Part shown: piece by piece, positions 1-5,727 of the stretch
How positions within the stretch are numbered: the first letter of the stretch is position 1
Layout: each line of letters begins with the position of its first letter
From: Oscillospiraceae bacterium
Lineage (GTDB): Bacteria > Bacillota > Clostridia > Oscillospirales > Ruminococcaceae
Length of the DNA stretch: 7,546 nucleotides
NCBI GenBank assembly: GCA_900768105.1
Contig: CAAGBQ010000010.1
Coordinates: 1 to 7,546, forward strand
Direction of reading: 5' to 3'
Position numbers and translations under genes: made by a program
The notes under the pieces: model-generated
Database searches by the model: none
What the model saw: only the letters and a program-made list of their open reading frames with translations
What the model was told of the DNA's origin: nothing

Positions 1-10
1 AATTATAAAA

Positions 11-871
11 ATGTCAAGTGATACAAGGCTTTATCCCGAAGATCACGAGCCAAAAGCAATAAAAATCCGTAAACCGAGCCATAAAAAGCGCAATATAATC
101 ATATCCGTGCTTTGCGCGGTGCTTATTGTCAGTCTTGGCGCGGCGGCATGGGTGTTTTTCGGAAATGCCGAGCTGCCAAAGCTGCCCTCCGGCGCTTCTC
201 AAAGCGAAAGCAGCTCCGATTCCGAATCGGAGGCAAGCGCCGATTCCGAATCCCTGCCGGAAAGCAGCTCCGCCGCCGAAAGCAGCGCCCCCGCGCTGCC
301 CTCTTCTTCCGAAAGCGAGCCGGAAAGCAGCCTTCCGGAAGAAAGCAGCGAACCGGAGCCTCCCGCCGACCCGATTCCGCGGGACGAATGGTATATGCTC
401 CTTGTAAACAAGGAGCACCCGCTTTCCGCAGATTTTTCCGTTGTTACAAAAGCAATCGATTCCGAAGGTCACACCGTTGACGAGCGTATTTACGATGACC
501 TTTCCGCAATGCTTGAAGCTGCGAAGGCGGCGGGCATGGAGCTTCGCATTTCCACCGCCTACCGTTCCTATAACCGCCAGCAGCAGCTTTATGAAGCGGG
601 TGCAACCACCGCCGCCGCCGGAACAAGCGAGCACAACAGCGGCCTTGCCGTGGATATCCTTACGGTAAGCGGCGAATTTGAGGGCAGCTCCGCCGAAGCG
701 TGGCTGCTTGAGCACGCAGAGGAATACGGCTTTATCCTGCGCTATCCAAAGGATAAGGAAGCCGTGACCGGCTTTGCTTACGAACCGTGGCATTTCCGCT
801 ATGTAGGCAAGGAGCAGGCAAAGCTGATAGACGAATCCGGTCTTTGCCTTGAAGAATATCTTGCCCAATAA
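11..871 (+). CDS. Membrane-anchored M15B D,D-/L,D-carboxypeptidase (VanY/LdcB family)
   Basis: Zinc peptidase predicted to trim the C-terminal D-Ala (or the tetrapeptide end) of peptidoglycan stem peptides outside the membrane. The 286-residue product has a basic N-terminus (KIRKPSHKKR), one membrane segment at about 28-50, a Ser/Glu/Pro-rich low-complexity spacer at about 62-121, and a catalytic domain at about 125-286. The M15B signatures are clear: STAYRSYNRQQQLY (181-194), SEHNSGLAVD with presumed zinc ligands His208 and Asp215, and EPWHFRYVG with presumed catalytic Glu258 and zinc ligand His261. The C-terminal LEEYL is also typical of the family. VanY-type D,D- versus LdcB/DacB-type L,D-specificity cannot be told from motifs. 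The start is uncertain: only ten AT-rich bases precede the ATG, no SD is visible and no in-frame stop lies between it and the window edge, so a longer N-terminus is possible. The gene converges with the leftward operon and is followed by a strong terminator. Confidence 0.9.
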   Translation: MSSDTRLYPEDHEPKAIKIRKPSHKKRNIIISVLCAVLIVSLGAAAWVFFGNAELPKLPSGASQSESSSDSESEASADSESLPESSSAAESSAPALPSSSESEPESSLPEESSEPEPPADPIPRDEWYMLLVNKEHPLSADFSVVTKAIDSEGHTVDERIYDDLSAMLEAAKAAGMELRISTAYRSYNRQQQLYEAGATTAAAGTSEHNSGLAVDILTVSGEFEGSSAEAWLLEHAEEYGFILRYPKDKEAVTGFAYEPWHFRYVGKEQAKLIDESGLCLEEYLAQ

Positions 872-891
872 TACATAACAAACCGCATAAC

Positions 892-925
892 AAAAGCCCT
901 TTCGGCGGATGCCGAAAGGGCTTTT
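892..925 (+). terminator. Rho-independent terminator of the carboxypeptidase gene
   Basis: A perfect 15-bp stem (892-906 with 911-925) closes a GGAT loop. The AAAA/TTTT ends form the base of the stem, so the plus-strand U-run is TTTT at 922-925. It starts 20 nt after the carboxypeptidase stop codon. The symmetry means it could also stop leftward transcription. Confidence 0.88.
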
Positions 926-985
926 GCTTGCGCGCGCTTCTCGCCTCCCCAGTGTAAGCTTTACGCCGCGCCAACGCCGTGCAAG

Positions 986-1005
986 CCTTCCCCCAACGGG
1001 GAAGG
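986..1005. repeat. Short hairpin repeat (CCTTCCCC stem)
   Basis: An 8-bp perfect stem (986-993 with 998-1005) with a CAAC loop. It stands six bases before the 1011-1036 palindrome and may form one module with it. Confidence 0.7.
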
Positions 1006-1010
1006 TGGTG

Positions 1011-1036
1011 CGATGTTTCACATTTGTGAAACATCG
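1011..1036. repeat. Perfect 12-nt inverted repeat resembling split parS half-sites
   Basis: CGATGTTTCACA (1011-1022) is the exact reverse complement of 1025-1036, with two T bases between. Inside it, TGTTTCAC (1014-1021) and GTGAAACA (1026-1033) equal the two halves of the ParB-binding parS consensus, but are separated by ATTT. Real parS sites have no spacer, so a ParB-binding role is doubtful and the element may only be a stable hairpin. Confidence 0.7.
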
Positions 1037-1050
1037 TAACGGAAAAGGGC

Positions 1051-1069
1051 CGCCCGCCGCAGGCGGGCG
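1051..1069. repeat. Short GC-only hairpin
   Basis: CGCCCGCC (1051-1058) pairs perfectly with GGCGGGCG (1062-1069) around a GCA loop. It is part of the repeat island. Confidence 0.65.
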
Positions 1070-1082
1070 TAACTCCTGCCGC

Positions 1083-1128
1083 TTTGCGCCGCACCGATTG
1101 AGCGCGAACCTCGCCTCCCCTGTGTAAG
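1083..1128. repeat. 46-nt direct repeat, copy 1
   Basis: Matches 1267-1312 at 40 of 46 positions by eye. The most conserved block runs from GCGAACCTCG through GCCTCCCCTGTG. This copy lacks the GGGGAGG partner arm, so it looks like a truncated or mutated hairpin unit. Confidence 0.7.
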
Positions 1129-1157
1129 TTCCGCAACGAGCGTTTGCGGAGCATTTC

Positions 1158-1213
1158 TCGGCTCCCCTGTGTAAGGGGAGCTGTCGCGCCTTCGGCGCGA
1201 CTGAAGGGTTGTA
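1158..1213. repeat. Most complete two-hairpin repeat unit
   Basis: Two hairpins stand almost back to back: GCTCCCCT/AGGGGAGC (1161-1168 with 1174-1181, loop GTGTA) and GTCGCGCC/GGCGCGAC (1183-1190 with 1194-1201, loop TTC). A CTGAAGGGTTGT tail follows. This looks like the full form of the repeat; the copies near 940, 1110 and 1248 look like partial forms. Confidence 0.7.
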
Positions 1214-1266
1214 TCGGCGACCAGCGATAGCGTTTACACTGCGCTTCTCGCCTCCCCTACGCAGTT

Positions 1267-1312
1267 TTTTCGCCGCGGCAATTGAGAGCGAACCTCGCCT
1301 CCCCTGTGCAAG
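1267..1312. repeat. 46-nt direct repeat, copy 2
   Basis: Partner of 1083-1128 (40/46 identical by eye). This copy continues into an intact hairpin: GCCTCCCCT (1297-1305) pairs with AGGGGAGGC (1311-1319) around GTGCA. Confidence 0.7.
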
Positions 1313-1351
1313 GGGAGGCAAGAAGTGCGCTACAAGCCCCGCTCCGCATTA

Positions 1352-1382
1352 AAGCCCTCTCTGCCGGCGGCAGAGAGGGCTT
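1352..1382 (-). terminator. Terminator of the leftward operon, possibly bidirectional
   Basis: A perfect 14-bp stem (1352-1365 with 1369-1382) with a GGC loop starts two bases after the VanZ-like gene's TGA on the minus strand. The minus-strand U-run is short (CTTTAATG). The plus-strand side is followed by a T-rich stretch (1381-1399), so it could equally stop rightward read-through. Confidence 0.82.
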
Positions 1383-1384
1383 CT

Positions 1385-1810
1385 TCATTTTGTTTTATTT
1401 CTCCGCGATGCGATCCACACAATAAATATCCCGAACGCCGCGCCGCAGCAATCAAGCGCAACATCCTTTATGCTGTTTCCGCGGTGGGAAAAAATCTGTA
1501 TCGTTTCGTCAAGGCAGGCTGCCGCCGCCGCAAAGCAAAACGCCCGCAGGTACCTCCTCGCCTTATCAAAAAATATCAGCGCAAACGCCGCCCCAAGGGC
1601 GGCAAACTCCGTAAAATGCGCCAGCTTTCGTATAGGCGTGGAATTTACCGTTCCGTTTGCCCCGCCGCCGGAAAATCCGAAAATATTGTACTGTATAAAA
1701 TCGCTTATCGCGCCGGAAACCTCTTTGGAAAGCAGCGAATTACCCCAGATGAACACCAATATAAGCGCAATCAAAAGCGCCAAAATGCGCTTATTCTTCA
1801 GCATCGGCAT
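1385..1810 (-). CDS. VanZ-like family small membrane protein
   Basis: A 141-residue integral membrane protein with hydrophobic stretches near 7-24, 64-81, 88-104 and 117-134. It carries the VanZ-family pattern: RKLAHFTEFAALG (61-73), then DETIQIFSHRGNSIKDVALD (101-120) and GAAFG (123-127). VanZ from the vanA cluster gives low-level teicoplanin resistance; the function of chromosomal VanZ-like proteins is mostly unknown. The gene is last in the leftward operon and overlaps the 3' end of galE by 20 nt, which suggests translational coupling. Two starts are possible: ATG at 1810 (MPMLK) or ATG at 1804 (MLKNK). A weak CGGA lies seven bases before the second, so the 139-residue form is a real alternative. 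A longer frame from a TTG at 1930 is unlikely because the extra residues lie wholly within galE and are not VanZ-like. Confidence 0.85.
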   Translation of the reverse strand: MPMLKNKRILALLIALILVFIWGNSLLSKEVSGAISDFIQYNIFGFSGGGANGTVNSTPIRKLAHFTEFAALGAAFALIFFDKARRYLRAFCFAAAAACLDETIQIFSHRGNSIKDVALDCCGAAFGIFIVWIASRRNKTK

Positions 1811-2816
1811 ATCCGTTCGGGTTTTTGCTCTGCCAGTTCCAGCTGCTGCGGCACATATCGTCAATGCCGAGGACCGCGCTCCAGCCCAGCACCCGCCGCG
1901 CCTTTTCCGCATTTGCATAACATTCGGCAATATCGCCCGAGCGGCGCGGAGTTACCTTATACGGAAGTTCTTTTCCGCAGGCGCGCTCGAAGGCGTGCAG
2001 CATGTCAAAAACGCTGTAACCCTCCCCCGTTCCAAGGTTGAATATCTCCGTTCCGGAATGTTTTTCCGCATAGTCGATGGCGGCAGCATGCCCCTTTGCA
2101 AGATCCACCACATGAAGATAGTCCCGCACGCCGGTGCCGTCCGGCGTGGGGTAATCGTCGCCGAACACATTAAGGCAGGGCAGCTTTCCCGCGGCAACCT
2201 TTGCAATATACGGCATAAGGTTATTCGGAATATCCCGCGGGTCCTCGCCGATAAGCCCGCTTTCGTGGGCGCCGACGGGGTTAAAATACCGCAGCAGCAC
2301 CGCGGAAAAATCCGGACGGCTTGCGGCAAAATCCGTGATAATCTGCTCAATAAAAAGCTTTGTCCAACCATAGGGGTTGGTGCAGGGGCCGGTTTCCATA
2401 TCCTCGCGGTAAGGAAGCGAAGCCCGCGCACCGTAAACCGTTGCCGAGGAGCTGAAAATCAGCTTTTTTACTCCGTAAACATCCATAAGCTCCAAAAGGG
2501 TAAGGGTGCTGTCGATGTTGTTGCGGTAATACGCCAGCGGCACGCGGACGGATTCTCCCACGGCTTTAAGCCCCGCAAAATGCACCACGGAATCAATTTT
2601 GTTTTCCGCAAAGACCTTTGCCATCGCCTGCTTGTCGCAAACATCAACCTCATAAAGCCGAATTTTTTTGCCGGTTATCTTTTCCACGCGGCGCACCGCC
2701 GCCGGACTGCTGTTGGAAAAATTATCGGCGATAACCACCTCATACCCCGCCACGCAAAGCTCCACCGCCGTGTGCGAACCTATATATCCCGCTCCGCCCG
2801 TTAAAAGAACTGCCAT
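1791..2816 (-). CDS. galE: UDP-glucose 4-epimerase
   Basis: NAD-dependent short-chain dehydrogenase that interconverts UDP-glucose and UDP-galactose in the cytoplasm, supplying galactose donors for surface glycans and the Leloir pathway. The 341 residues match the usual length (E. coli 338). The N-terminus carries the Rossmann motif GGAGYIGSH (7-15). The catalytic residues fall at the E. coli numbers: Ser124 in SSSATVYG, and Tyr149 and Lys153 in NPYGWTKL. Other family blocks are RYFNPVGAHESG (176-187) and DGTGVRDYLHV (226-236). The residue aligned with E. coli Tyr299, which limits acceptance of N-acetyl sugars, is Cys299 (GDIAECYAN), as in human GALE, so UDP-GlcNAc/UDP-GalNAc activity is plausible. 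The start is supported by AAGGAGG at 2825-2831, 8 nt upstream. The 3' end overlaps the VanZ-like gene. Confidence 0.96.
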   Translation of the reverse strand: MAVLLTGGAGYIGSHTAVELCVAGYEVVIADNFSNSSPAAVRRVEKITGKKIRLYEVDVCDKQAMAKVFAENKIDSVVHFAGLKAVGESVRVPLAYYRNNIDSTLTLLELMDVYGVKKLIFSSSATVYGARASLPYREDMETGPCTNPYGWTKLFIEQIITDFAASRPDFSAVLLRYFNPVGAHESGLIGEDPRDIPNNLMPYIAKVAAGKLPCLNVFGDDYPTPDGTGVRDYLHVVDLAKGHAAAIDYAEKHSGTEIFNLGTGEGYSVFDMLHAFERACGKELPYKVTPRRSGDIAECYANAEKARRVLGWSAVLGIDDMCRSSWNWQSKNPNGYADAEE

Positions 2817-2824
2817 ATCCTTTT

Positions 2825-2831
2825 CCTCCTT
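2825..2831 (-). promoter_or_regulatory. Strong SD of galE
   Basis: AAGGAGG on the minus strand, 8 nt before the galE ATG. It fixes the start at 2816. Confidence 0.85.
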
Positions 2832-2842
2832 TTTATATGAAT

Positions 2843-2867
2843 GCCGCCGAAGCGGCTTAATAAGCCG
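2843..2867 (-). other. Two competing hairpins in the rlmD-galE gap
   Basis: Read on the minus strand, GCCGC-TTCG-GCGGC (2843-2856) is a five-bp stem with the very stable UUCG tetraloop. An overlapping inverted repeat, CGGCTTA/TAAGCCG (2853-2859 with 2861-2867), shares four bases with it, so both cannot form at once. There is no U-run, so this is not a standard terminator. A processing or mRNA-stability role before galE is possible but unproven. Confidence 0.5.
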
Positions 2868-2900
2868 ATTTGGTATAAACCGCGCGGCATAAGCTTTCGC

Positions 2901-4271
2901 TTATTCTCTCTCCAAAACCGCCGCACATTCCACATTCGCCGTCCGCGGGAACATATCCACCGGCTGCGCCGCTTTCGGCGCATAGCCAAGGGCGGCAAGG
3001 GCTTTAAAGTCCCGCGCCATTGTCGCCGTATCGCAGGAAACCATAACAATGCGCTTCGGCTTCATCGCCGCAACCGCCGCAAGGGTTGCCGCGTCGCAGC
3101 CCTTGCGCGGCGGGTCCATAATAACCACATCCGGCAAAAGCCCGCGCTTTTGCAGCGTCTGCGCCGCCTCTGCGGCGTCGCCGCAGATAAATTCCGCATT
3201 GTCAGCGCCCATTCGCTCGGCGTTTTTCCGTGCGTTTTCCACTGCTTGGGGCACAATTTCAACTCCGATAAGCCGCTTTGCATTTTTTGCCATAGAAAGC
3301 CCGATGGTGCCCGCTCCGCAATAAAGGTCAAGCAGCGTTTCCTCTCCCGTAAGGGCGGCAAGCTCCCCCGCCTTGCGGTAAAGAAGCTCCGCTGCGCCGT
3401 GGTTCACCTGATAAAACGCCGCCGGAAAAATGTCAACCTCAACTCCGCAAAGAGTATCGGAAATTTCGTCCCTGCCGAAAAGCGTTATAAACCTTTTTCC
3501 AAGCACCACATTCGTGCGCCCCTCGTTTATGTTGAGCACGATGCTCACAATGCCCGAAAAGCGCGTGCTCAAGCCGCTTATCAGCAGCTCTGCCTGCGGA
3601 AGCCGCCGCCCGTTTATCACAAGGCAGATTCCTATTTCCCCGCTTTGCTCTCCCTTTCTTATATACACCGCCCGCAAAAGCCCTTTGTGCTGCTTTTCGT
3701 CGTAAACGGAAATTTTCGTCTGCTCCGCAAAAAATTTTATAACCTTTAAAATCTCCGCAAATTCCTCCGGCTGCAAAAGGCAGCCTTCGCAATTTATAAT
3801 CTCGTGGCTTTTGCGGCGATAAAAGCCGAAGATAATTTCGCCCTTTTCGTTTCTTCCCGCCTGATAAATCGCCTTGTTGCGGTAACGGTCGCTTTTTGGC
3901 GAAGGAACCGCCGGAAGCGGTTCCAAATCAAAGCCGCCTATGCGGCGGATGTGCTCCGCCACCCATCCGGTTTTAATCCGTGTTTCCGCCGCATAGTCTA
4001 TGTGGCGCAGGGCGCAGCCGCCGCACTCGCCGAAAACGGGGCAAACCGGCTCCGTTCTGTCCGCCGAAGGGGCGATAATTTTTTCAAGCCTTCCGTAAGC
4101 GCAGCTTTTGCCAACCTTTTCGATTTTCACCTCCGCCACATCCCCCGGCGCCGTAAATGGGGTGAAAACCACCTCTCCGTTATAACGCGAAACACCGCTG
4201 CCCTCGTTCGTTACAGCGGTTATTTCGGTTTTTATGACGGATTTTTCTTTAATTGCGTCATTTCTGCTCAT
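2901..4271 (-). CDS. rlmD: 23S rRNA (uracil-C5)-methyltransferase, RlmD/TrmA family
   Basis: SAM-dependent enzyme that makes 5-methyluridine in 23S rRNA; Gram-positive relatives (RlmCD type) may modify both U747 and U1939, so the exact target is not certain. The 456-residue product has an N-terminal TRAM-like beta domain (about 12-68). An iron-sulfur motif follows, CPVFGECGGC (Cys77, Cys83, Cys86), with Cys164 (CEGCLLQ) the likely fourth ligand. The SAM-binding motif is LLDLYCGAGTIGLSMA (313-328), with MDPPRKGC at 385-392. The catalytic Cys413 lies in VSCDTATMARD and the general base is probably Glu448 near the C-terminus. ATG at 4271 is preferred over TTG at 4283 because GAGG sits six bases before it. 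That SD overlaps the preceding gene's TGA, so translation is probably coupled. Its presence among surface-polymer genes looks coincidental. Confidence 0.93.
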   Translation of the reverse strand: MSRNDAIKEKSVIKTEITAVTNEGSGVSRYNGEVVFTPFTAPGDVAEVKIEKVGKSCAYGRLEKIIAPSADRTEPVCPVFGECGGCALRHIDYAAETRIKTGWVAEHIRRIGGFDLEPLPAVPSPKSDRYRNKAIYQAGRNEKGEIIFGFYRRKSHEIINCEGCLLQPEEFAEILKVIKFFAEQTKISVYDEKQHKGLLRAVYIRKGEQSGEIGICLVINGRRLPQAELLISGLSTRFSGIVSIVLNINEGRTNVVLGKRFITLFGRDEISDTLCGVEVDIFPAAFYQVNHGAAELLYRKAGELAALTGEETLLDLYCGAGTIGLSMAKNAKRLIGVEIVPQAVENARKNAERMGADNAEFICGDAAEAAQTLQKRGLLPDVVIMDPPRKGCDAATLAAVAAMKPKRIVMVSCDTATMARDFKALAALGYAPKAAQPVDMFPRTANVECAAVLERE

Positions 4272-4277
4272 TTTGCG

Positions 4278-4282
4278 CCTCA
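4278..4282 (-). promoter_or_regulatory. TGAGG: stop codon fused to the SD of rlmD
   Basis: On the minus strand TGAGG combines the TGA stop of the DHHW gene (4280-4282) with the GAGG SD (4278-4281) of rlmD, 6 nt before its ATG. It decides the rlmD start and suggests reinitiation. Confidence 0.65.
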
Positions 4283-5710
4283 AAACGGATACTTTATGCT
4301 TCCGGAATACTTTTGAGTAAGCAAAGCTTCAATATTTGCAATGTGATAATTCGTATTGGAAGCGGAAATGTTGTTTATGATAAGCACATCGGTAATTCCG
4401 CGTTCGGTAATCAAATCCACAAGGTTGCCCTCGTAATATCTTTCGTCAATAATATAGGTTTCATCAAAGGCGGCGGCAATGTATGTCGAAAGAGCGTTGC
4501 CGTAGCTTTCCTTGATAATCACGCATTTTCTGCCGCTGTTCACTCCGCTTGTTTTCACTATGGTAAGCGGAAAATCGCCGCCGAGATAAACTCCGTAGCT
4601 GTATGCTCCCTTTGCATAAGAAGCCATAACCGTGGTGGAATAGTAATTTTCAAGGTCGCCCTTTTTATACTGCCATGTCTGGTTTTCAACAGGGAATTCG
4701 CACCATTCCACACTGTCCGGATTGCTTGCCATTTTGCTGTCAAGCGTATCGGAATACAGCGTTCCGAGGAAGCCCTCTATGGTGTGCTTTGTATAATCGG
4801 AATATTCATAATGGGGCAGCCCCGCCGCTTCCGTAAATGCGGTATAGGCATAATATGCGCCAAGCCCCGTCCAGTGGTGGTCGGTATTAAAGTAAATATA
4901 CTCCTTGCTGTGCTCTTTAAGCACGCTGTATGCGTCAACGGCGGTAACGCCTTCATCAAGCTGGGAATAAATATCGTCGATGGCGTCCTTTTCGGAATTG
5001 GAAAGGCTTTGATATTTTTTCGGAAGGGCAAATTCTGCGTGCTTCGGCACCACCATATTGTATACATTTACGGAATCCGGAAGCGCCTTTCTGTATTTGT
5101 TGATTACGGAGGCATAATATGCCGAAGCCTTTTTGCTTCCGCCGAAAAGCTCGAAGCCCATGCCTTTATAAACAAATATTCCTTCGATTGTTTCACCGGT
5201 TTCACCGTCGTCCGGTTCTTCCGGCTGCTCCGGTTCGGAGGAGGAAGCTTCGCTTTGGCTTTCGCTGCTGCTTCCGCTTTGGCTTGTGTCCGGAACCTCC
5301 GGCAGGGAGCTGCTGCTTTCCGGCTGGGTTTCGGTTCCGGAGGAAGGCTCGCTCTCATCGTCCTCGTTGTTTGTGGGAACCTTTCCGTGCAGCGTACCGC
5401 CGTCCTGTATGCCCCTCATTTCCTCAATAAGGGATTTTGCTTTTACAAATTGGTCGCGGAACGCAAAGGTATCCGCATATGAAAGCTCGATTTTTGTGGT
5501 GTATTCGCCTTTAAAAAAGCTTTCTGCCGTAAATTCCGGCATCTGCGCAAGGTCGCGGCGCTCCTGCTCGGAATAGGTCGGCTGGGGCAATGCCCAAGCC
5601 AAAATCCCAAGGACAAAAAGAATAAATACACAAACCGCAATGCTCAAAATCATAGCCGTTTTTGAATTTCCGCCGTTTCCGTCTTCGGCGTAATGCTTTG
5701 CCTGATACAT
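4280..5710 (-). CDS. DHHW-family (AlgX/AlgJ-like) extracytoplasmic SGNH protein
   Basis: Predicted to accept acyl groups carried across the membrane by the MBOAT partner and place them on an extracellular glycan, by analogy with AlgX/AlgJ; this role is inferred. The 476 residues comprise a short cytoplasmic N-terminus, a membrane anchor at about 18-40, and a conserved segment typical of the family (ERRDLAQMPEF at 50-60, then DTFAFRD at 80-86). A Ser/Glu/Pro/Gln-rich spacer follows (about 114-172), then the catalytic domain. Catalytic candidates are Asp277 and His279 in TDHHWTGLGAYY (276-287) and Ser402 in IIKESYGNAL; which histidine acts is not certain. The spacer splits the normally continuous N-terminal part of the domain, which is unusual. 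The start is fixed by AAAGGAGG 8 nt upstream, overlapping the MBOAT stop. The acyl group and glycan are unknown. Confidence 0.9.
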   Translation of the reverse strand: MYQAKHYAEDGNGGNSKTAMILSIAVCVFILFVLGILAWALPQPTYSEQERRDLAQMPEFTAESFFKGEYTTKIELSYADTFAFRDQFVKAKSLIEEMRGIQDGGTLHGKVPTNNEDDESEPSSGTETQPESSSSLPEVPDTSQSGSSSESQSEASSSEPEQPEEPDDGETGETIEGIFVYKGMGFELFGGSKKASAYYASVINKYRKALPDSVNVYNMVVPKHAEFALPKKYQSLSNSEKDAIDDIYSQLDEGVTAVDAYSVLKEHSKEYIYFNTDHHWTGLGAYYAYTAFTEAAGLPHYEYSDYTKHTIEGFLGTLYSDTLDSKMASNPDSVEWCEFPVENQTWQYKKGDLENYYSTTVMASYAKGAYSYGVYLGGDFPLTIVKTSGVNSGRKCVIIKESYGNALSTYIAAAFDETYIIDERYYEGNLVDLITERGITDVLIINNISASNTNYHIANIEALLTQKYSGSIKYPF

Positions 5711-5718
5711 TCTTTTCG

Positions 5719-5727
5719 CCTCCTTTA
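5719..5727 (-). promoter_or_regulatory. TAAAGGAGG: MBOAT stop overlapping the SD of the DHHW gene
   Basis: On the minus strand the TAA stop of the MBOAT gene (5725-5727) runs straight into AAAGGAGG (5719-5726), 8 nt before the DHHW ATG. This supports co-translation of the two partners. Confidence 0.8.

Larger units (their letters stand above)
926..1351. repeat. Intergenic island of REP-like hairpin repeats between convergent genes
   Basis: About 425 bases with no convincing gene; open frames across it show no recognisable protein features. It contains five degenerate copies of a CTCGCCTCCCC-(T/A)GTG-(T/C)AAG motif, beginning near 940, 1110, 1158, 1248 and 1295. Two of them form complete hairpins with a GGGGAG(G)C partner arm. 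There are also four further hairpins: CCTTCCCC/GGGGAAGG (986-1005), CGATGTTTCACA/TGTGAAACATCG (1011-1036), CGCCCGCC/GGCGGGCG (1051-1069) and GTCGCGCC/GGCGCGAC (1183-1201). The island is bracketed by strong terminator hairpins. It resembles the short palindromic intergenic repeats common in gut Oscillospirales genomes; that comparison is from memory and was not searched. Confidence 0.75.

Noticed and set aside
909..1127. Possible small protein (72 codons) inside the repeat island
   Set aside because: It is built from hairpin arms and repeat copies, starts inside the terminator, and has no SD.
14..1321. Long minus-strand open frame (435 codons) opposite the carboxypeptidase and repeat island
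   Set aside because: It is antisense to a gene with clear catalytic motifs, its predicted product is Arg/Gly/Cys-rich without domains, and it runs through intergenic repeats. High GC at third positions produces such frames.
926..1351. CRISPR array
   Set aside because: The repeats are degenerate, palindromic, unevenly spaced and of different lengths, with no uniform spacers and no cas genes.
11..1810. Glycopeptide-resistance (van) cluster
   Set aside because: Only VanY- and VanZ-like relatives are present, in opposite orientation; the essential vanH, vanA/B and vanX functions and the VanRS regulators are absent.
1470..2804. Plus-strand open frame (444 codons) opposite galE and the VanZ-like gene
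   Set aside because: It mirrors galE, which has all catalytic residues and a strong SD. The antisense product has no recognisable fold and no SD.
4253..5482. Plus-strand open frame (409 codons) opposite the DHHW gene
   Set aside because: Shadow of a well-supported minus-strand gene; no RBS and no family motifs.
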